Position numbers and translations under genes: made by a program
Virus record (IMG/VR): IMGVR_UViG_3300028895_000137
Location: 1 to 49,280 of that record
Reading direction: 5' to 3' (one strand)
DNA: 49,280 bases
Source of the DNA: a virus
The notes under the pieces: generated by a model
Told to the model about the DNA's origin: nothing
The model's input: only the letters and a program-made list of their open reading frames with translations
Databases searched by the model: none
Shown: positions 34,101-41,149 of the stretch, one piece after another
Layout: every line of letters starts with the position of its first letter
Position numbering within the stretch: position 1 is the stretch's first letter

Positions 34101-37100
34101 CTCGTGATGCTATGGGGCTAAATGCTCCTAGTGGGAGCCTTCCCCAGCTAGAGGGGAGGGAGGTCCTACTTAATGACAATCCGCTTTTCAAGTACAGACT
34201 TACGGGACAGTGGAAGAAACGAGCGGGGCGGTATGTTCTCCAGGGTATTGATCAGAAGACCTCACAAACTGTTTGGACTACTGCAGGCTCGTTGGGCCTT
34301 AACTCTGAGGTGGATGCCCTTATTCGTCGTTCTGAGATGAAGGTTATCAGAGATTTCGAGAAGAGTCCCGCTCGTACTGCTGAAAGCTTTTCCCGCTCCA
34401 TTCTGGAGCAACGTCTACAGTTCGGTGTCCGCGGAAACTATATCCCTGGTGACACTGAGTTCGCTAAGAGATACGAAAAGCGCATCAAAGAACTGGAGAA
34501 AGATTTCTACAACTGGGTATCCAAGCTGAAGATTCCATCGGGTGAGATTAAGTTTGTCTTCATCAAAGATATGAGTGATGCCCCAGATAGTCTAGGTCGC
34601 AAAGCCACTCTTCCTGTAGAGCTTGGCTACGGTGGAATGCATAGAAGTAAGCCCGGTGCTCCTACCGAAATCTACATGAACCCACATAACTTTGTTCTGT
34701 ATCAAGACTACAAGAAAGAATTCTTGGGCACCTTCCTGCATGAACTAGTAGGTCATCATGGTCTTCGCAGGCTCTTCGATTCTATCGGATTCAATTACGC
34801 TAACGGCGGTATCTCTAAGTATGACGATTTTCTTGATCGTATTGCTGACACTAATAGAGAGATTCTAGAGAAGGCTCTGGATCTCCGTTTCCGTTGGGAT
34901 AAGATTGACCTGAAAGGTGGTCGACTAAAGGGTCAGAAGGGCTCTGGTATCCGCCCTTATACAGTAGTGGGTCAGGATGGGAAGACTAAAGAGACTATCT
35001 ATGTCTCCAATGAAGCACGTCGTCGTCTCCTAGACGAATATATTGCTGAGCGAGCTAAAGAGTTCAGTGATCCTAAGCTCCGTGAGAAATGGACGAAGGG
35101 TGAAGAGAGCCTCATGAAAAGGTTGAGGACCTGGGTTAAACACAGACTTCGCACTATCTTTGGAGAGCATAAAATCACCGATGAAGATCTGATGGCTATG
35201 GTTGCTCAATCCTATGAGAACCTATATGGCCAGGGCGTTGCTTTGCCTAATGCAAAGGGCAAGAAGAAGCTGATGGTCAAGCCTCGTCTTGAAACTCTTG
35301 CCCAAATGACTGAGCAAGATGTCGGGTATGATCAGTTTTCTCCAGCTGAATCCTATAATGAAGCAGCAGATAATGGAGATCTTCCTCCGCGCACTAAAGA
35401 GGAGGCCTACCAAGAACGTTTGGAAGCTCTAAAGCAAGCAGCTGCAGAGGGTATGAGTATTAAAGAGATCACAGCTGCTGATGCTGTAATGAATAGTGGG
35501 TACGCTGATGTCACCGAGAATGCTTTCACTTCCTATGGAATCAAGGTATGGCGTAAGTTCCGTAATGAGTTCACCCCAATGTACTCTTTCTTCAATGCTG
35601 AGGGAACCCTTCGTAACCATAAGATGAAGGAGGCAGTAGCCCAGAAAGTCTTGGGAAATATTGAGCGTACCAATGTTCTGGCTCGTAAAGCCCAGAAGGT
35701 CCTGAAAAACCTGTCTCAGCAACAGAAGCGAGTTGTGATGGAGTTTATGCGGAGTGACCGTATCAATGTTGAGGATATCAATCTAACCCAGAGCCAAAAA
35801 GACGCACTAGTATCTTATAAAGAAGAGATCAGTAAGTTCGGTGAGCGTCTGGTACGGATTGGTAAACTAGATCCTGAGACTTACCTCGCGAACCAAGGAA
35901 AGTATCTACCAGCTCGATACATGTTGTATGCATCTCGTGCTATGGGTTCTGGGCGTAAAGCTTCTCCCTTAACTTACCTGATGAAGAAAGCTCCAGAGCT
36001 GACTGCTCGTGATAAAGCTATGCTTGGTGAATTGCAGAACCCAGAGTTCATTATTCCCGAGGCTCTCAGCCTGATTGGTCGTGACGTTGCTCTCCTGGAG
36101 TATACACACCTAATAGGGAAACTCTCTTCAGAGAAGGATCTCGGATGGGTGCTTGGAGACAATAAGATCGAACAGTACAATACTGGTAAAAAGATTACTA
36201 TTGATCGTGCAGAAACACTGGTAGAGAGCTACCGAAAGATTCTGGAAGATGTACGCAGAGGTGATCTGACCTATGAACCAGAACATGTAAAAGCGCTAGA
36301 AGAGGAGTTGGCACATACTGAGAATGAACTCAAGAAGTACAATGAAGCTCTAGAGGCCAAGATTAAGTCAGAGGTTGGCCTGCCCCTTGACCAACCATTC
36401 CCGGCTGATGAGTTCAAGAAGGCTGTGTCTCATGCCTATCGAAAGATGCCTATGGAACGAGGCTATGGAGATCTGGCTGGGCGTTGGGTACGTAAAGAGA
36501 TCTATGATGAGTTCACAGAGACCACCTTTGCTATCGAGGATATGAATGGTCTAACTAAAGCCCTGGCTCCTGGCGGTAAGATGGACAGAGCTAACCAGCT
36601 TTGGAAACTGTCGAAGGTCGTCTTGAACCCACCTTCTTGGTTCCGTAATGCTATCGGTAACTTTGTATTGCTGGATATAGCCTCTCCTACTAATTCTCTG
36701 AAACTCATGAAGATGTGGGTCGAAGAGTTAGTCAAGGTCTATAAGGGCAAGCCCTCTGAGTATTGGGCAGCCGCTCATGAACATGGTCTATTCGGAACTA
36801 CCTATAGCTCCAGCGAGATCTACCTACTCTCTGAGATGACCAATGCCACTCACGCAGCTAAAGTCGCTAGAGAGATGCAGAATCTAGAGGGATCCGTAAA
36901 GTCTCAATGGCTTAAAATTCAGGGGATGATGCTAGCCACTGGAGAGGCTGCGGCTAATTTCTATGGTGGACTAGAAGGTGTTTCCAAGGCTGTAGCCATG
37001 AGGGATTACATTGAGCGCTGGACTCGTGAGAACGGTGTAGATAGCCTGAAGAGTCTTGACCAAGCTCAACGTGATGCTGTTATGAACAGGTCTGTTATCC

Positions 37101-38056
37101 ACGCTAATGAGGCTATCTTTGATTACTCCAATGTGACTGCTTGGTTTAAGGACCTGCGTCGTAATGCTTTCGGTGCTCCATTCATTACATATACAATGAA
37201 GGCACTCCCAGCTGTTGTTCGTGGGCTCTCTAGGAACCCTCAGAAGTTTATCAAATATGCCGCTCTCCCATCTATTATGAGCGCCTATGCTGTCAGTTCT
37301 TTAGGAGATCTGACTCCCGAGGAGATAGATGAGATTGAGAAGAACATGCCTAAGTGGATGCGAGAGAAGTCCTCTGTGTACTTGTGGCCGACTAAAGATG
37401 CCAACGGTAAGATCGTACCCGTAGACTTTGGGTACTACTTCCCTTGGGCTCCTTGGCAAGATGTAGCTACTAAGAGTATCGGTAAGTTCCAGTACGCTGA
37501 GACTGGTGAAGACTATGCTTACGGAGCAGTCTCTGCAGCTTGGGATGGAGCTAATAGTCTTGGCTTACTCGGAGGTCCTATCCCAACCACTATTGTATCT
37601 CTTCTGTCCAATAAAGATACCTTTATGGGTAGGGAGATCGTAAGTGCAGGGGACTCCGCAGGCACCGCGCTCGCTAAGATCTGGAACTACGGCTACGCTA
37701 TGATGGCCCCTCCATTCTTGACTAATCACGGTGTAGCTGGTAAACTTATGGATCATTATGACATGAGTATCTTAGGGCTTCCCAATAACAATGTTGACAT
37801 TGAAGGGAACCAAAAAGAGACAATGTCTCAGTCCATACTCCGCGGTCTAGGTGTAAGCAGCTATGCAACTACAGTCAAACAGACTAAGTATCGTCGCGCT
37901 CAAGAGCACAAAGCTGAACTAAGAAAACTACAAACTGCAAGATCTAAGGTTGTAAAGAACCAGGGACTCTCTAAACAACAGAAAGTTAGAGAAATTCAAG
38001 ATATCAACAGACGAATGATCCTGCTCAACAGAAAATACAGTGAGACTACGAAATGA
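31160..38056 (+). CDS. Giant polyvalent/ejection protein with zincin-type metallopeptidase motif
   Basis: 2298 residues. In order: residues about 45-310 hold several Gly/Ala-rich hydrophobic segments (MATGGGLAGMAVKSA, LPALAGGAASGALDALPI, SVVAGAIGGSVMGGAT) that could insert into membranes. About 430-640 is Glu/Pro/Ala-rich and disordered. About 765-805 is SAP/HeH-like (LTVPQMRQLLKEANVPG). HELVGHHGL places a zinc-metallopeptidase HExxH motif at H1194-H1198, preceded by a beta-region (VFIKDMSDAPDSLGRKAT). The C-terminal 650 residues are helical and end in a basic tail. This is the architecture of 'polyvalent proteins' injected with DNA. No RNA polymerase motifs were found. Confidence 0.8.
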   Translation: MALTEAQLKAIEEYNKSRTSSPKLGQTQDTRWEFTKGVSSGIDQLQGMGYGLAALAGDAIGSEGLREFGLEGYERNVQEAQENAPRIGRVEDVESFGDFTDLVSGTLGQLVPTAAAMATGGGLAGMAVKSAARNQITKLAGEALAKRVALAQTAGTFGASMGMATGGIYGDVASEGAEGAGAILPALAGGAASGALDALPILRLGKAFGFGGELKKKIVGKIGERIAKEGGKQAFIEGGTEALQSTIEEATKAFIMERGLPDDMGSILLNSVVAGAIGGSVMGGATGAIAGESPPPGPIEKAAQGLEKQVEEGKNPVSGEDFGFSDIAAASNQLQSIDQQIKANPNGPMASKLREKAGVVLDEIANKYILGETDAEGKRVEPIKVAKMEAEDLINFYRDYVGGGEIEIGGVAPETNEQREARLADEEAARVGKAEREQGTMAEGPQNIAEEEREAMNQQLNAEAAAQVEEEQILQAETEKLTNAIEERAEEIVNPTPEPEATPEPKPVPEVEPEDPIEPEEVAETVQDTSDEDVIRELPEFIPQEEAPEVAAEAEAQAEIATERREPEIEKAEAIAVEAKIAEQTEKDLAEKVAEDNQKLEESLQVVRNMASEGASIESLNKALDLISQKTGNPDARGMGEAIIIEEMKKRQENYNKWAEFYRLSEKPVDSFTGTPPVGYVFGSDYVPSKFWNARRVIKPDEYMDGVREDMEKNFGPDPFKKEASNLADKKAKTVQEPALSDSEAAEGGQVQETMEDRDAERARRLPELTVPQMRQLLKEANVPGRSKFKKKPDLVNAVLENINGLETTIDEMLSFKKGAKKPTAKATLKKQKEARDALEAKREREAALADDPLAQAAMEEGIDIPEVTRDGENIGKEELRKMEQEMLDLERGQDDLAGTGLEDFGSYDEDPFEFSVTEMGKGMEFTKAKNIAKGELRQVLESSEYNEHQKEVAERMIRYIDEKQMIPDYKLYIDMQSDAARDAMGLNAPSGSLPQLEGREVLLNDNPLFKYRLTGQWKKRAGRYVLQGIDQKTSQTVWTTAGSLGLNSEVDALIRRSEMKVIRDFEKSPARTAESFSRSILEQRLQFGVRGNYIPGDTEFAKRYEKRIKELEKDFYNWVSKLKIPSGEIKFVFIKDMSDAPDSLGRKATLPVELGYGGMHRSKPGAPTEIYMNPHNFVLYQDYKKEFLGTFLHELVGHHGLRRLFDSIGFNYANGGISKYDDFLDRIADTNREILEKALDLRFRWDKIDLKGGRLKGQKGSGIRPYTVVGQDGKTKETIYVSNEARRRLLDEYIAERAKEFSDPKLREKWTKGEESLMKRLRTWVKHRLRTIFGEHKITDEDLMAMVAQSYENLYGQGVALPNAKGKKKLMVKPRLETLAQMTEQDVGYDQFSPAESYNEAADNGDLPPRTKEEAYQERLEALKQAAAEGMSIKEITAADAVMNSGYADVTENAFTSYGIKVWRKFRNEFTPMYSFFNAEGTLRNHKMKEAVAQKVLGNIERTNVLARKAQKVLKNLSQQQKRVVMEFMRSDRINVEDINLTQSQKDALVSYKEEISKFGERLVRIGKLDPETYLANQGKYLPARYMLYASRAMGSGRKASPLTYLMKKAPELTARDKAMLGELQNPEFIIPEALSLIGRDVALLEYTHLIGKLSSEKDLGWVLGDNKIEQYNTGKKITIDRAETLVESYRKILEDVRRGDLTYEPEHVKALEEELAHTENELKKYNEALEAKIKSEVGLPLDQPFPADEFKKAVSHAYRKMPMERGYGDLAGRWVRKEIYDEFTETTFAIEDMNGLTKALAPGGKMDRANQLWKLSKVVLNPPSWFRNAIGNFVLLDIASPTNSLKLMKMWVEELVKVYKGKPSEYWAAAHEHGLFGTTYSSSEIYLLSEMTNATHAAKVAREMQNLEGSVKSQWLKIQGMMLATGEAAANFYGGLEGVSKAVAMRDYIERWTRENGVDSLKSLDQAQRDAVMNRSVIHANEAIFDYSNVTAWFKDLRRNAFGAPFITYTMKALPAVVRGLSRNPQKFIKYAALPSIMSAYAVSSLGDLTPEEIDEIEKNMPKWMREKSSVYLWPTKDANGKIVPVDFGYYFPWAPWQDVATKSIGKFQYAETGEDYAYGAVSAAWDGANSLGLLGGPIPTTIVSLLSNKDTFMGREIVSAGDSAGTALAKIWNYGYAMMAPPFLTNHGVAGKLMDHYDMSILGLPNNNVDIEGNQKETMSQSILRGLGVSSYATTVKQTKYRRAQEHKAELRKLQTARSKVVKNQGLSKQQKVREIQDINRRMILLNRKYSETTK

Positions 38057-38382
38057 GAAATGAGAAAACTGAGTATGATGGCGATCAGGACACTCGTCTC
38101 TCTCGACTAGAAGCAATCGTGGAGAACCTAGCTCTCGAAGTTAGGGACCTCAAGGAGATTATGGTTGCTTCCGGAAAGACTAATTGGAATGTTCTGGCAT
38201 CGTGGGCAGCAGTTATTTTGGCTATCATCTCTATCGGTGCCTCAGGTTATATCTCAGACCTATCTAATCTAGAGAAGAAGATGGATGAGATCACTGCTAG
38301 GCAGATAGAGATGAGAGTCATTGAGGCTCGCATGGAGGAGCGCCTTCACTGGACACTAAAAGAGGCTGATCATCACGAATGA
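38053..38382 (+). CDS. Membrane protein with flanking coiled coils (lysis-region)
   Basis: 109 residues. Residues about 14-40 form a coiled coil (RLSRLEAIVENLALEVRDLK). One transmembrane helix follows (about 45-66, VLASWAAVILAIISIGASGY), then a second charged helix (LSNLEKKMDEITARQIEMRV). This layout resembles XhlA-like accessory lysis proteins and some holin-associated proteins. It overlaps the end of the giant gene by four bases and the endolysin start by four bases. A role in lysis timing or in the virion is possible. Confidence 0.65.
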   Translation: MRNEKTEYDGDQDTRLSRLEAIVENLALEVRDLKEIMVASGKTNWNVLASWAAVILAIISIGASGYISDLSNLEKKMDEITARQIEMRVIEARMEERLHWTLKEADHHE

Positions 38383-38735
38383 TTTACTTTAACTATTCAG
38401 AATTTGACTCACCAGACCAACCGGGATCTGGAGAAGCCCACATGGACCCTGAGTTCTTAGAGATGCTTGATAAGGCTAGGATCATCTCAGGAGTTCCCTA
38501 CAATATCACCTCTGGATTCAGGACTGAAGCCCATAATAGGAGTGTTGGTGGAAGCCCTACTTCAAGCCATAGGGACGGGTATGCCGCTGATATTGGATAT
38601 AGCTCTAAGAAAGAGGCCCTTCGAATCATTCAAGGGCTTGTAAGAGCTGGCTTTAGGCGGATAGGGATGGCCAACACATTTATCCATGTAGATAATGACC
38701 CGAATAAACCGGAGGCCTACTGGGGCTATGAGTAA
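38379..38735 (+). CDS. Endolysin, M15-family zinc D,D-peptidase
   Basis: 118 residues, the usual length of single-domain Peptidase_M15_3 endolysins. The signature is ITSGFRTEAHNRSVGGSPTS-SH64-x6-D71 (SSHRDGYAADIGYS), with a final H103-x-D105 (FIHVDND). H64, D71 and H103 are the expected zinc ligands. The enzyme would cut the peptide cross-links of peptidoglycan. It has no signal peptide, so it needs a holin to cross the inner membrane; the holin gene overlaps its end. The start overlaps the preceding membrane protein. Confidence 0.9.
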   Translation: MIYFNYSEFDSPDQPGSGEAHMDPEFLEMLDKARIISGVPYNITSGFRTEAHNRSVGGSPTSSHRDGYAADIGYSSKKEALRIIQGLVRAGFRRIGMANTFIHVDNDPNKPEAYWGYE

Positions 38736-38970
38736 CTTCATTTACAAACACGGCGTACTGAGTGTACTCGTAGCTCTATGGGCTATGGGTCTCGTAGGCT
38801 ATGCTACATACATGATGTTCTCAGACATCTCATTAATTACCGCGGCTGCTAATGCTGCCTATGCATCTCTGCTGGGACTGCCTCCAGCAGCAATAGCACT
38901 TTATAAATGGAGAAATTCTAATGTGGGGAACAGTACTAAGCCTCGGTCCAAAGATTCTGGGGATAGCTAA
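38728..38970 (+). CDS. Holin, two transmembrane segments
   Basis: 80 residues from ATG 38728, which overlaps the endolysin stop (TATGAGTAA) and has GGAGG 11 bases upstream. A longer start at 38695 lies deeper inside the endolysin gene and is less likely. Two hydrophobic helices are clear (about 10-31, VLSVLVALWAMGLVGYATYM; about 38-58, AAANAAYASLLGLPPAAIAL), then a charged tail (YKWRNSNVGNSTKPRSKDSG). It lies between endolysin and spanins, so it is a class II-type holin that permeabilises the inner membrane. Confidence 0.8.
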   Translation: MSNFIYKHGVLSVLVALWAMGLVGYATYMMFSDISLITAAANAAYASLLGLPPAAIALYKWRNSNVGNSTKPRSKDSGDS

Positions 38971-39283
38971 AGGCAACCCTATGATCATAGGGGCTGTGCT
39001 AGCCATAGCATTCTCTGGATGGATTGGATATAAGGTAGCTCAGGCTAAATATGAGTCTGAGAAAGTTGAAGCTCTTGAAAACCTTATCATACAGCAACAG
39101 TTGATCTCTGAAGAAAACATGGAGATTAACGAAGATGTCGTTGAGGTTGTCGAGGTTATCAGGTGGAAAGAACGGGTAGTTCTTGAACAGGTAGACAATT
39201 ATGTGGAAGAAAATTCTAGTGCTCTTGATTGCGAGCTTGATGCTGACGGGCTGCAGCTTTGGAACTCTGCAGGTCAGGAGTGA
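38921..39283 (+). CDS. i-spanin (Rz-like)
   Basis: 120 residues with a GGAG ribosome site inside the holin gene. One N-terminal membrane anchor (about 20-40, PMIIGAVLAIAFSGWIGYKV) is followed by a periplasmic coiled coil (YESEKVEALENLIIQQQLIS, VVEVVEVIRWKERVVLEQVD). This is the usual i-spanin topology. It would pair with the outer-membrane lipoprotein encoded in an overlapping frame to fuse the two membranes at lysis. Its last third overlaps the o-spanin gene in a different frame, the typical Rz/Rz1 arrangement. Confidence 0.82.
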   Translation: MWGTVLSLGPKILGIAKGNPMIIGAVLAIAFSGWIGYKVAQAKYESEKVEALENLIIQQQLISEENMEINEDVVEVVEVIRWKERVVLEQVDNYVEENSSALDCELDADGLQLWNSAGQE

Positions 39284-39446
39284 ATACCCAGCACAGACGC
39301 TGGTGAAGTGTCCTCCTCGCGTGGATGCGACGGACGGTAGGTTTAAAGCGTTGATTAAGCATCACGTCCGACAGAACGCTCAATACGATGAGTGTGCTGC
39401 CAGACATAATGAGTTAGTTGACGTTATTCAGGAGAGATCTCAATGA
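39201..39446 (+). CDS. o-spanin lipoprotein (Rz1-like)
   Basis: 81 residues. The signal peptide MWKKILVLLIASLMLTGC ends in a lipobox LTGC with the acylated Cys at position 18 and Ser at +2, which favours the outer membrane. The mature part is short and holds Pro (EYPAQTLVKCPPRVDA), then a helix (RFKALIKHHVRQNAQYDE) that could bind the i-spanin. The first 83 bases lie inside the i-spanin gene. The 3' end overlaps the convergent minus-strand gene by 23 bases. Confidence 0.85.
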   Translation: MWKKILVLLIASLMLTGCSFGTLQVRSEYPAQTLVKCPPRVDATDGRFKALIKHHVRQNAQYDECAARHNELVDVIQERSQ

Positions 39447-39624
39447 ACGTTGCTTGATACAACTTCAAGTAGCATCGGGCGATCTCTAAGAAGCCCATCT
39501 CCTCTTCAGTGATAGTACTCGGGTCTCTCCCATAGAAGTTAGCGACATACTCTGCAAGATTATCTGCAATCTTACCAAAAGTATCTCTCTCTTCTATGGA
39601 GAACCTTTCATTGCCATCAGACAT
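39424..39624 (-). CDS. Small hypothetical protein, end of the minus-strand block
   Basis: 66 residues from ATG 39624, chosen over a longer start at 39690 because GGGGAG lies 6-11 bases upstream and the longer version overlaps the preceding gene entirely. It reads MSDGNERFSIEERDTFGKIA and continues with a helical, acidic sequence (ADNLAEYVANFYGRDPS, TEEEMGFLEIARCYLKLYQA). It is the last gene of the minus-strand block. Its 3' end overlaps the o-spanin gene by 23 bases with no terminator between. Function unknown. Confidence 0.6.
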   Translation of the reverse strand: MSDGNERFSIEERDTFGKIADNLAEYVANFYGRDPSTITEEEMGFLEIARCYLKLYQATFIEISPE

Positions 39625-39841
39625 CTGACGACTCCCCAATGATTTTATTGATCTCTCCAATCGAGTTATCGATTCGATACTGAAGGCCATTCAAAGCCAG
39701 TGAGCGTACCTCTGCATCATTCATGATCTTCAATTGCTGTTCAGTCTCAGCAATCACTTGGTTCTTCAATCCTTGCAGCTTATTCTTCTGCTGGATAAAA
39801 CCCTTCATGATACCATCAAATTTCTTATGTACGTCAGTCAT
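39617..39841 (-). CDS. Small helical hypothetical protein
   Basis: 74 residues from ATG 39841 (CAGGAG 6 bases upstream; an ATG at 39844 is too close to it). It is probably a helical hairpin or coiled coil: MTDVHKKFDGIMKGFIQQKN, KNQVIAETEQQLKIMNDAEV, YRIDNSIGEINKIIGESSDV. It overlaps the next gene by 8 bases and follows nrdB after 13 bases. Such small helical proteins between metabolism genes are often regulators or host-takeover factors, but nothing specific can be claimed. Confidence 0.6.
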   Translation of the reverse strand: MTDVHKKFDGIMKGFIQQKNKLQGLKNQVIAETEQQLKIMNDAEVRSLALNGLQYRIDNSIGEINKIIGESSDV

Positions 39842-39854
39842 CATATTCTCCTGA

Positions 39855-40832
39855 TTAATCCCAAAGGCTTCCTGTTAAGGTGCCAGTTTTAGCGTAGTCG
39901 GTGGATCGCTTTTCGAAGAAGTTGGTGTGGACTTCTGCGTTGATGATCCAATCAAGCCATCCCAGGGGGTTATACTTAACTCCATAGTTAGCTTTGAGCC
40001 CCAATTGCAGCAATCGTCTATCTGCGATATAACGGATATACTGTTTGACTTCTTCAGCCTCAAGACCCTCAATGCCGCCCATCTCAAAAGCAAGGTCGAT
40101 AAAGTGATCTTCAAGTTCAACCATCTTTCTCGCAATCTCATAGATCTCCCTCTTGAAGTCATCCGTCCAGATCCATCGATGCTGTTTAATGAACTCCCTG
40201 AAAAGCCATAGCATTCCTTCGATGTGTAGAGACTCATCTTTGATGCTCCACTCTACGATGGTACACATACCCTTCATCTTGTTGAACCGCTGAAAGTTCA
40301 TCAAGATCGCAAAGCTACTGAAGAGCTGTAAGCCCTCGGTGAAACCTGAGTAGACAGCTAGGCTTTTAGCCACACTCTCTAAGTACTCATTACTCCCCTC
40401 CTCTCCAACGATTTTGAACTGCTCAACATAGTTGTGCTTGTCCGCCATCTCCTTGAAGCTCGTGAAAGCTTGGTACTCTACCTCATCCATCCCTACCGTA
40501 TCAAGTAGGAGACTATACGCATGCATATGGACTGACTCCATATTAGCGAAAGCTCCCATCATCATCCTCAGTTCCGGTAGTTTAAAAACCGGGATATAGT
40601 TATCGAAATACCCTTGAGCTACATCGGCGTCTCCCTGTGTGAAGAACCTAAAGAGCTGTGTCAATAGATTCTTCTCAGGAAGAGTAAGCTTGTTATTCCA
40701 ATCAGATACATCTGTGTGGAGTGGAACTTCTTCAGGAAGCCATCCCATCTTCTGTTGCTGATGGTAGAACTCAAATGCAGCTGGATACTGAAAGGGTTTA
40801 TAGTGTGCCCTTGTGTCCAGGATGCTGCTCAT
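39855..40832 (-). CDS. nrdB: Ribonucleotide reductase class I beta subunit
   Basis: 325 residues. All di-iron ligands of class I small subunits can be placed: D68, E99, H102 (MESVHMHAY), E166 (FTEGLQLF), E200 and H203 (KDESLHIEG). The radical tyrosine is Y106, at the spacing seen for Y122 in E. coli NrdB, so this is a Tyr-radical enzyme. The C-terminal tail carries the conserved Tyr/hydrophobic peptide that docks with the alpha subunit (RSTDYAKTGTLTGSLWD). It supplies dNTPs for phage replication with NrdA, encoded upstream. Two small genes lie between them. Confidence 0.94.
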   Translation of the reverse strand: MSSILDTRAHYKPFQYPAAFEFYHQQQKMGWLPEEVPLHTDVSDWNNKLTLPEKNLLTQLFRFFTQGDADVAQGYFDNYIPVFKLPELRMMMGAFANMESVHMHAYSLLLDTVGMDEVEYQAFTSFKEMADKHNYVEQFKIVGEEGSNEYLESVAKSLAVYSGFTEGLQLFSSFAILMNFQRFNKMKGMCTIVEWSIKDESLHIEGMLWLFREFIKQHRWIWTDDFKREIYEIARKMVELEDHFIDLAFEMGGIEGLEAEEVKQYIRYIADRRLLQLGLKANYGVKYNPLGWLDWIINAEVHTNFFEKRSTDYAKTGTLTGSLWD

Positions 40833-41029
40833 TACTTCACTACCTCCCCATCCACCTGGATATACATGATCTTGTCGGGGTTGAAGATTGTATACCCCTC
40901 ATCACTGAAGATCCGTAACCAAGTTCCAGATGCATCAAACCATTTTACGTTGTTTAGAACAACTACTCGGTCTTCCAAGTACATCCTACGAGTCTTCTCA
41001 TCCACGTTAACTCTGCTATGTGCAGCCAT
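40832..41029 (-). CDS. Small hypothetical protein between nrdA and nrdB
   Basis: 65 residues from ATG 41029, the second of two adjacent ATGs, 7 bases after GAGGAG. The sequence (MAAHSRVNVDEKTRRMYLED and RVVVLNNVKWFDASGTWLRI, then FSDEGYTIFNPDKIMYIQVD) is a compact beta-rich domain, with the pattern of a small Sm/SH3-like or beta-barrel fold. It overlaps the start of nrdB by one base and the preceding mini-gene by 14. A role in ribonucleotide reductase control is possible from position only. Confidence 0.6.
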   Translation of the reverse strand: MAAHSRVNVDEKTRRMYLEDRVVVLNNVKWFDASGTWLRIFSDEGYTIFNPDKIMYIQVDGEVVK

Positions 41030-41138
41030 CATTATTCTCCTCTAGCCCTTTTAGGCCTTCAATCAAGTGGTCAAGGACTGCCTGGGCCTCAAGATACTCA
41101 CCGTCCTTGATTAGTTCCTGGCAAATCTTTAACCACAT
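41016..41138 (-). CDS. 40-residue hypothetical protein downstream of nrdA
   Basis: ATG 41138 to TAG at 41016-41018. The translation (MWLKICQELIKDGEYLEAQA and VLDHLIEGLKGLEENNDGCT) is a likely helical hairpin with TPR-like spacing. It begins 11 bases after the nrdA stop and overlaps the next gene by 14 bases, fitting the tight packing of the operon. The ribosome site is weak (GCAGAG), so coupling to nrdA is likely. This is the only open frame in the gap. Confidence 0.5.
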   Translation of the reverse strand: MWLKICQELIKDGEYLEAQAVLDHLIEGLKGLEENNDGCT

Positions 41139-41149
41139 CTCTGCATGTA

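Noticed and set aside
31160-38056. N4-type virion RNA polymerase
   Set aside because: Size fits loosely, but no single-subunit RNA polymerase catalytic motifs were found; the features are those of a polyvalent/ejection protein with an HExxH motif.
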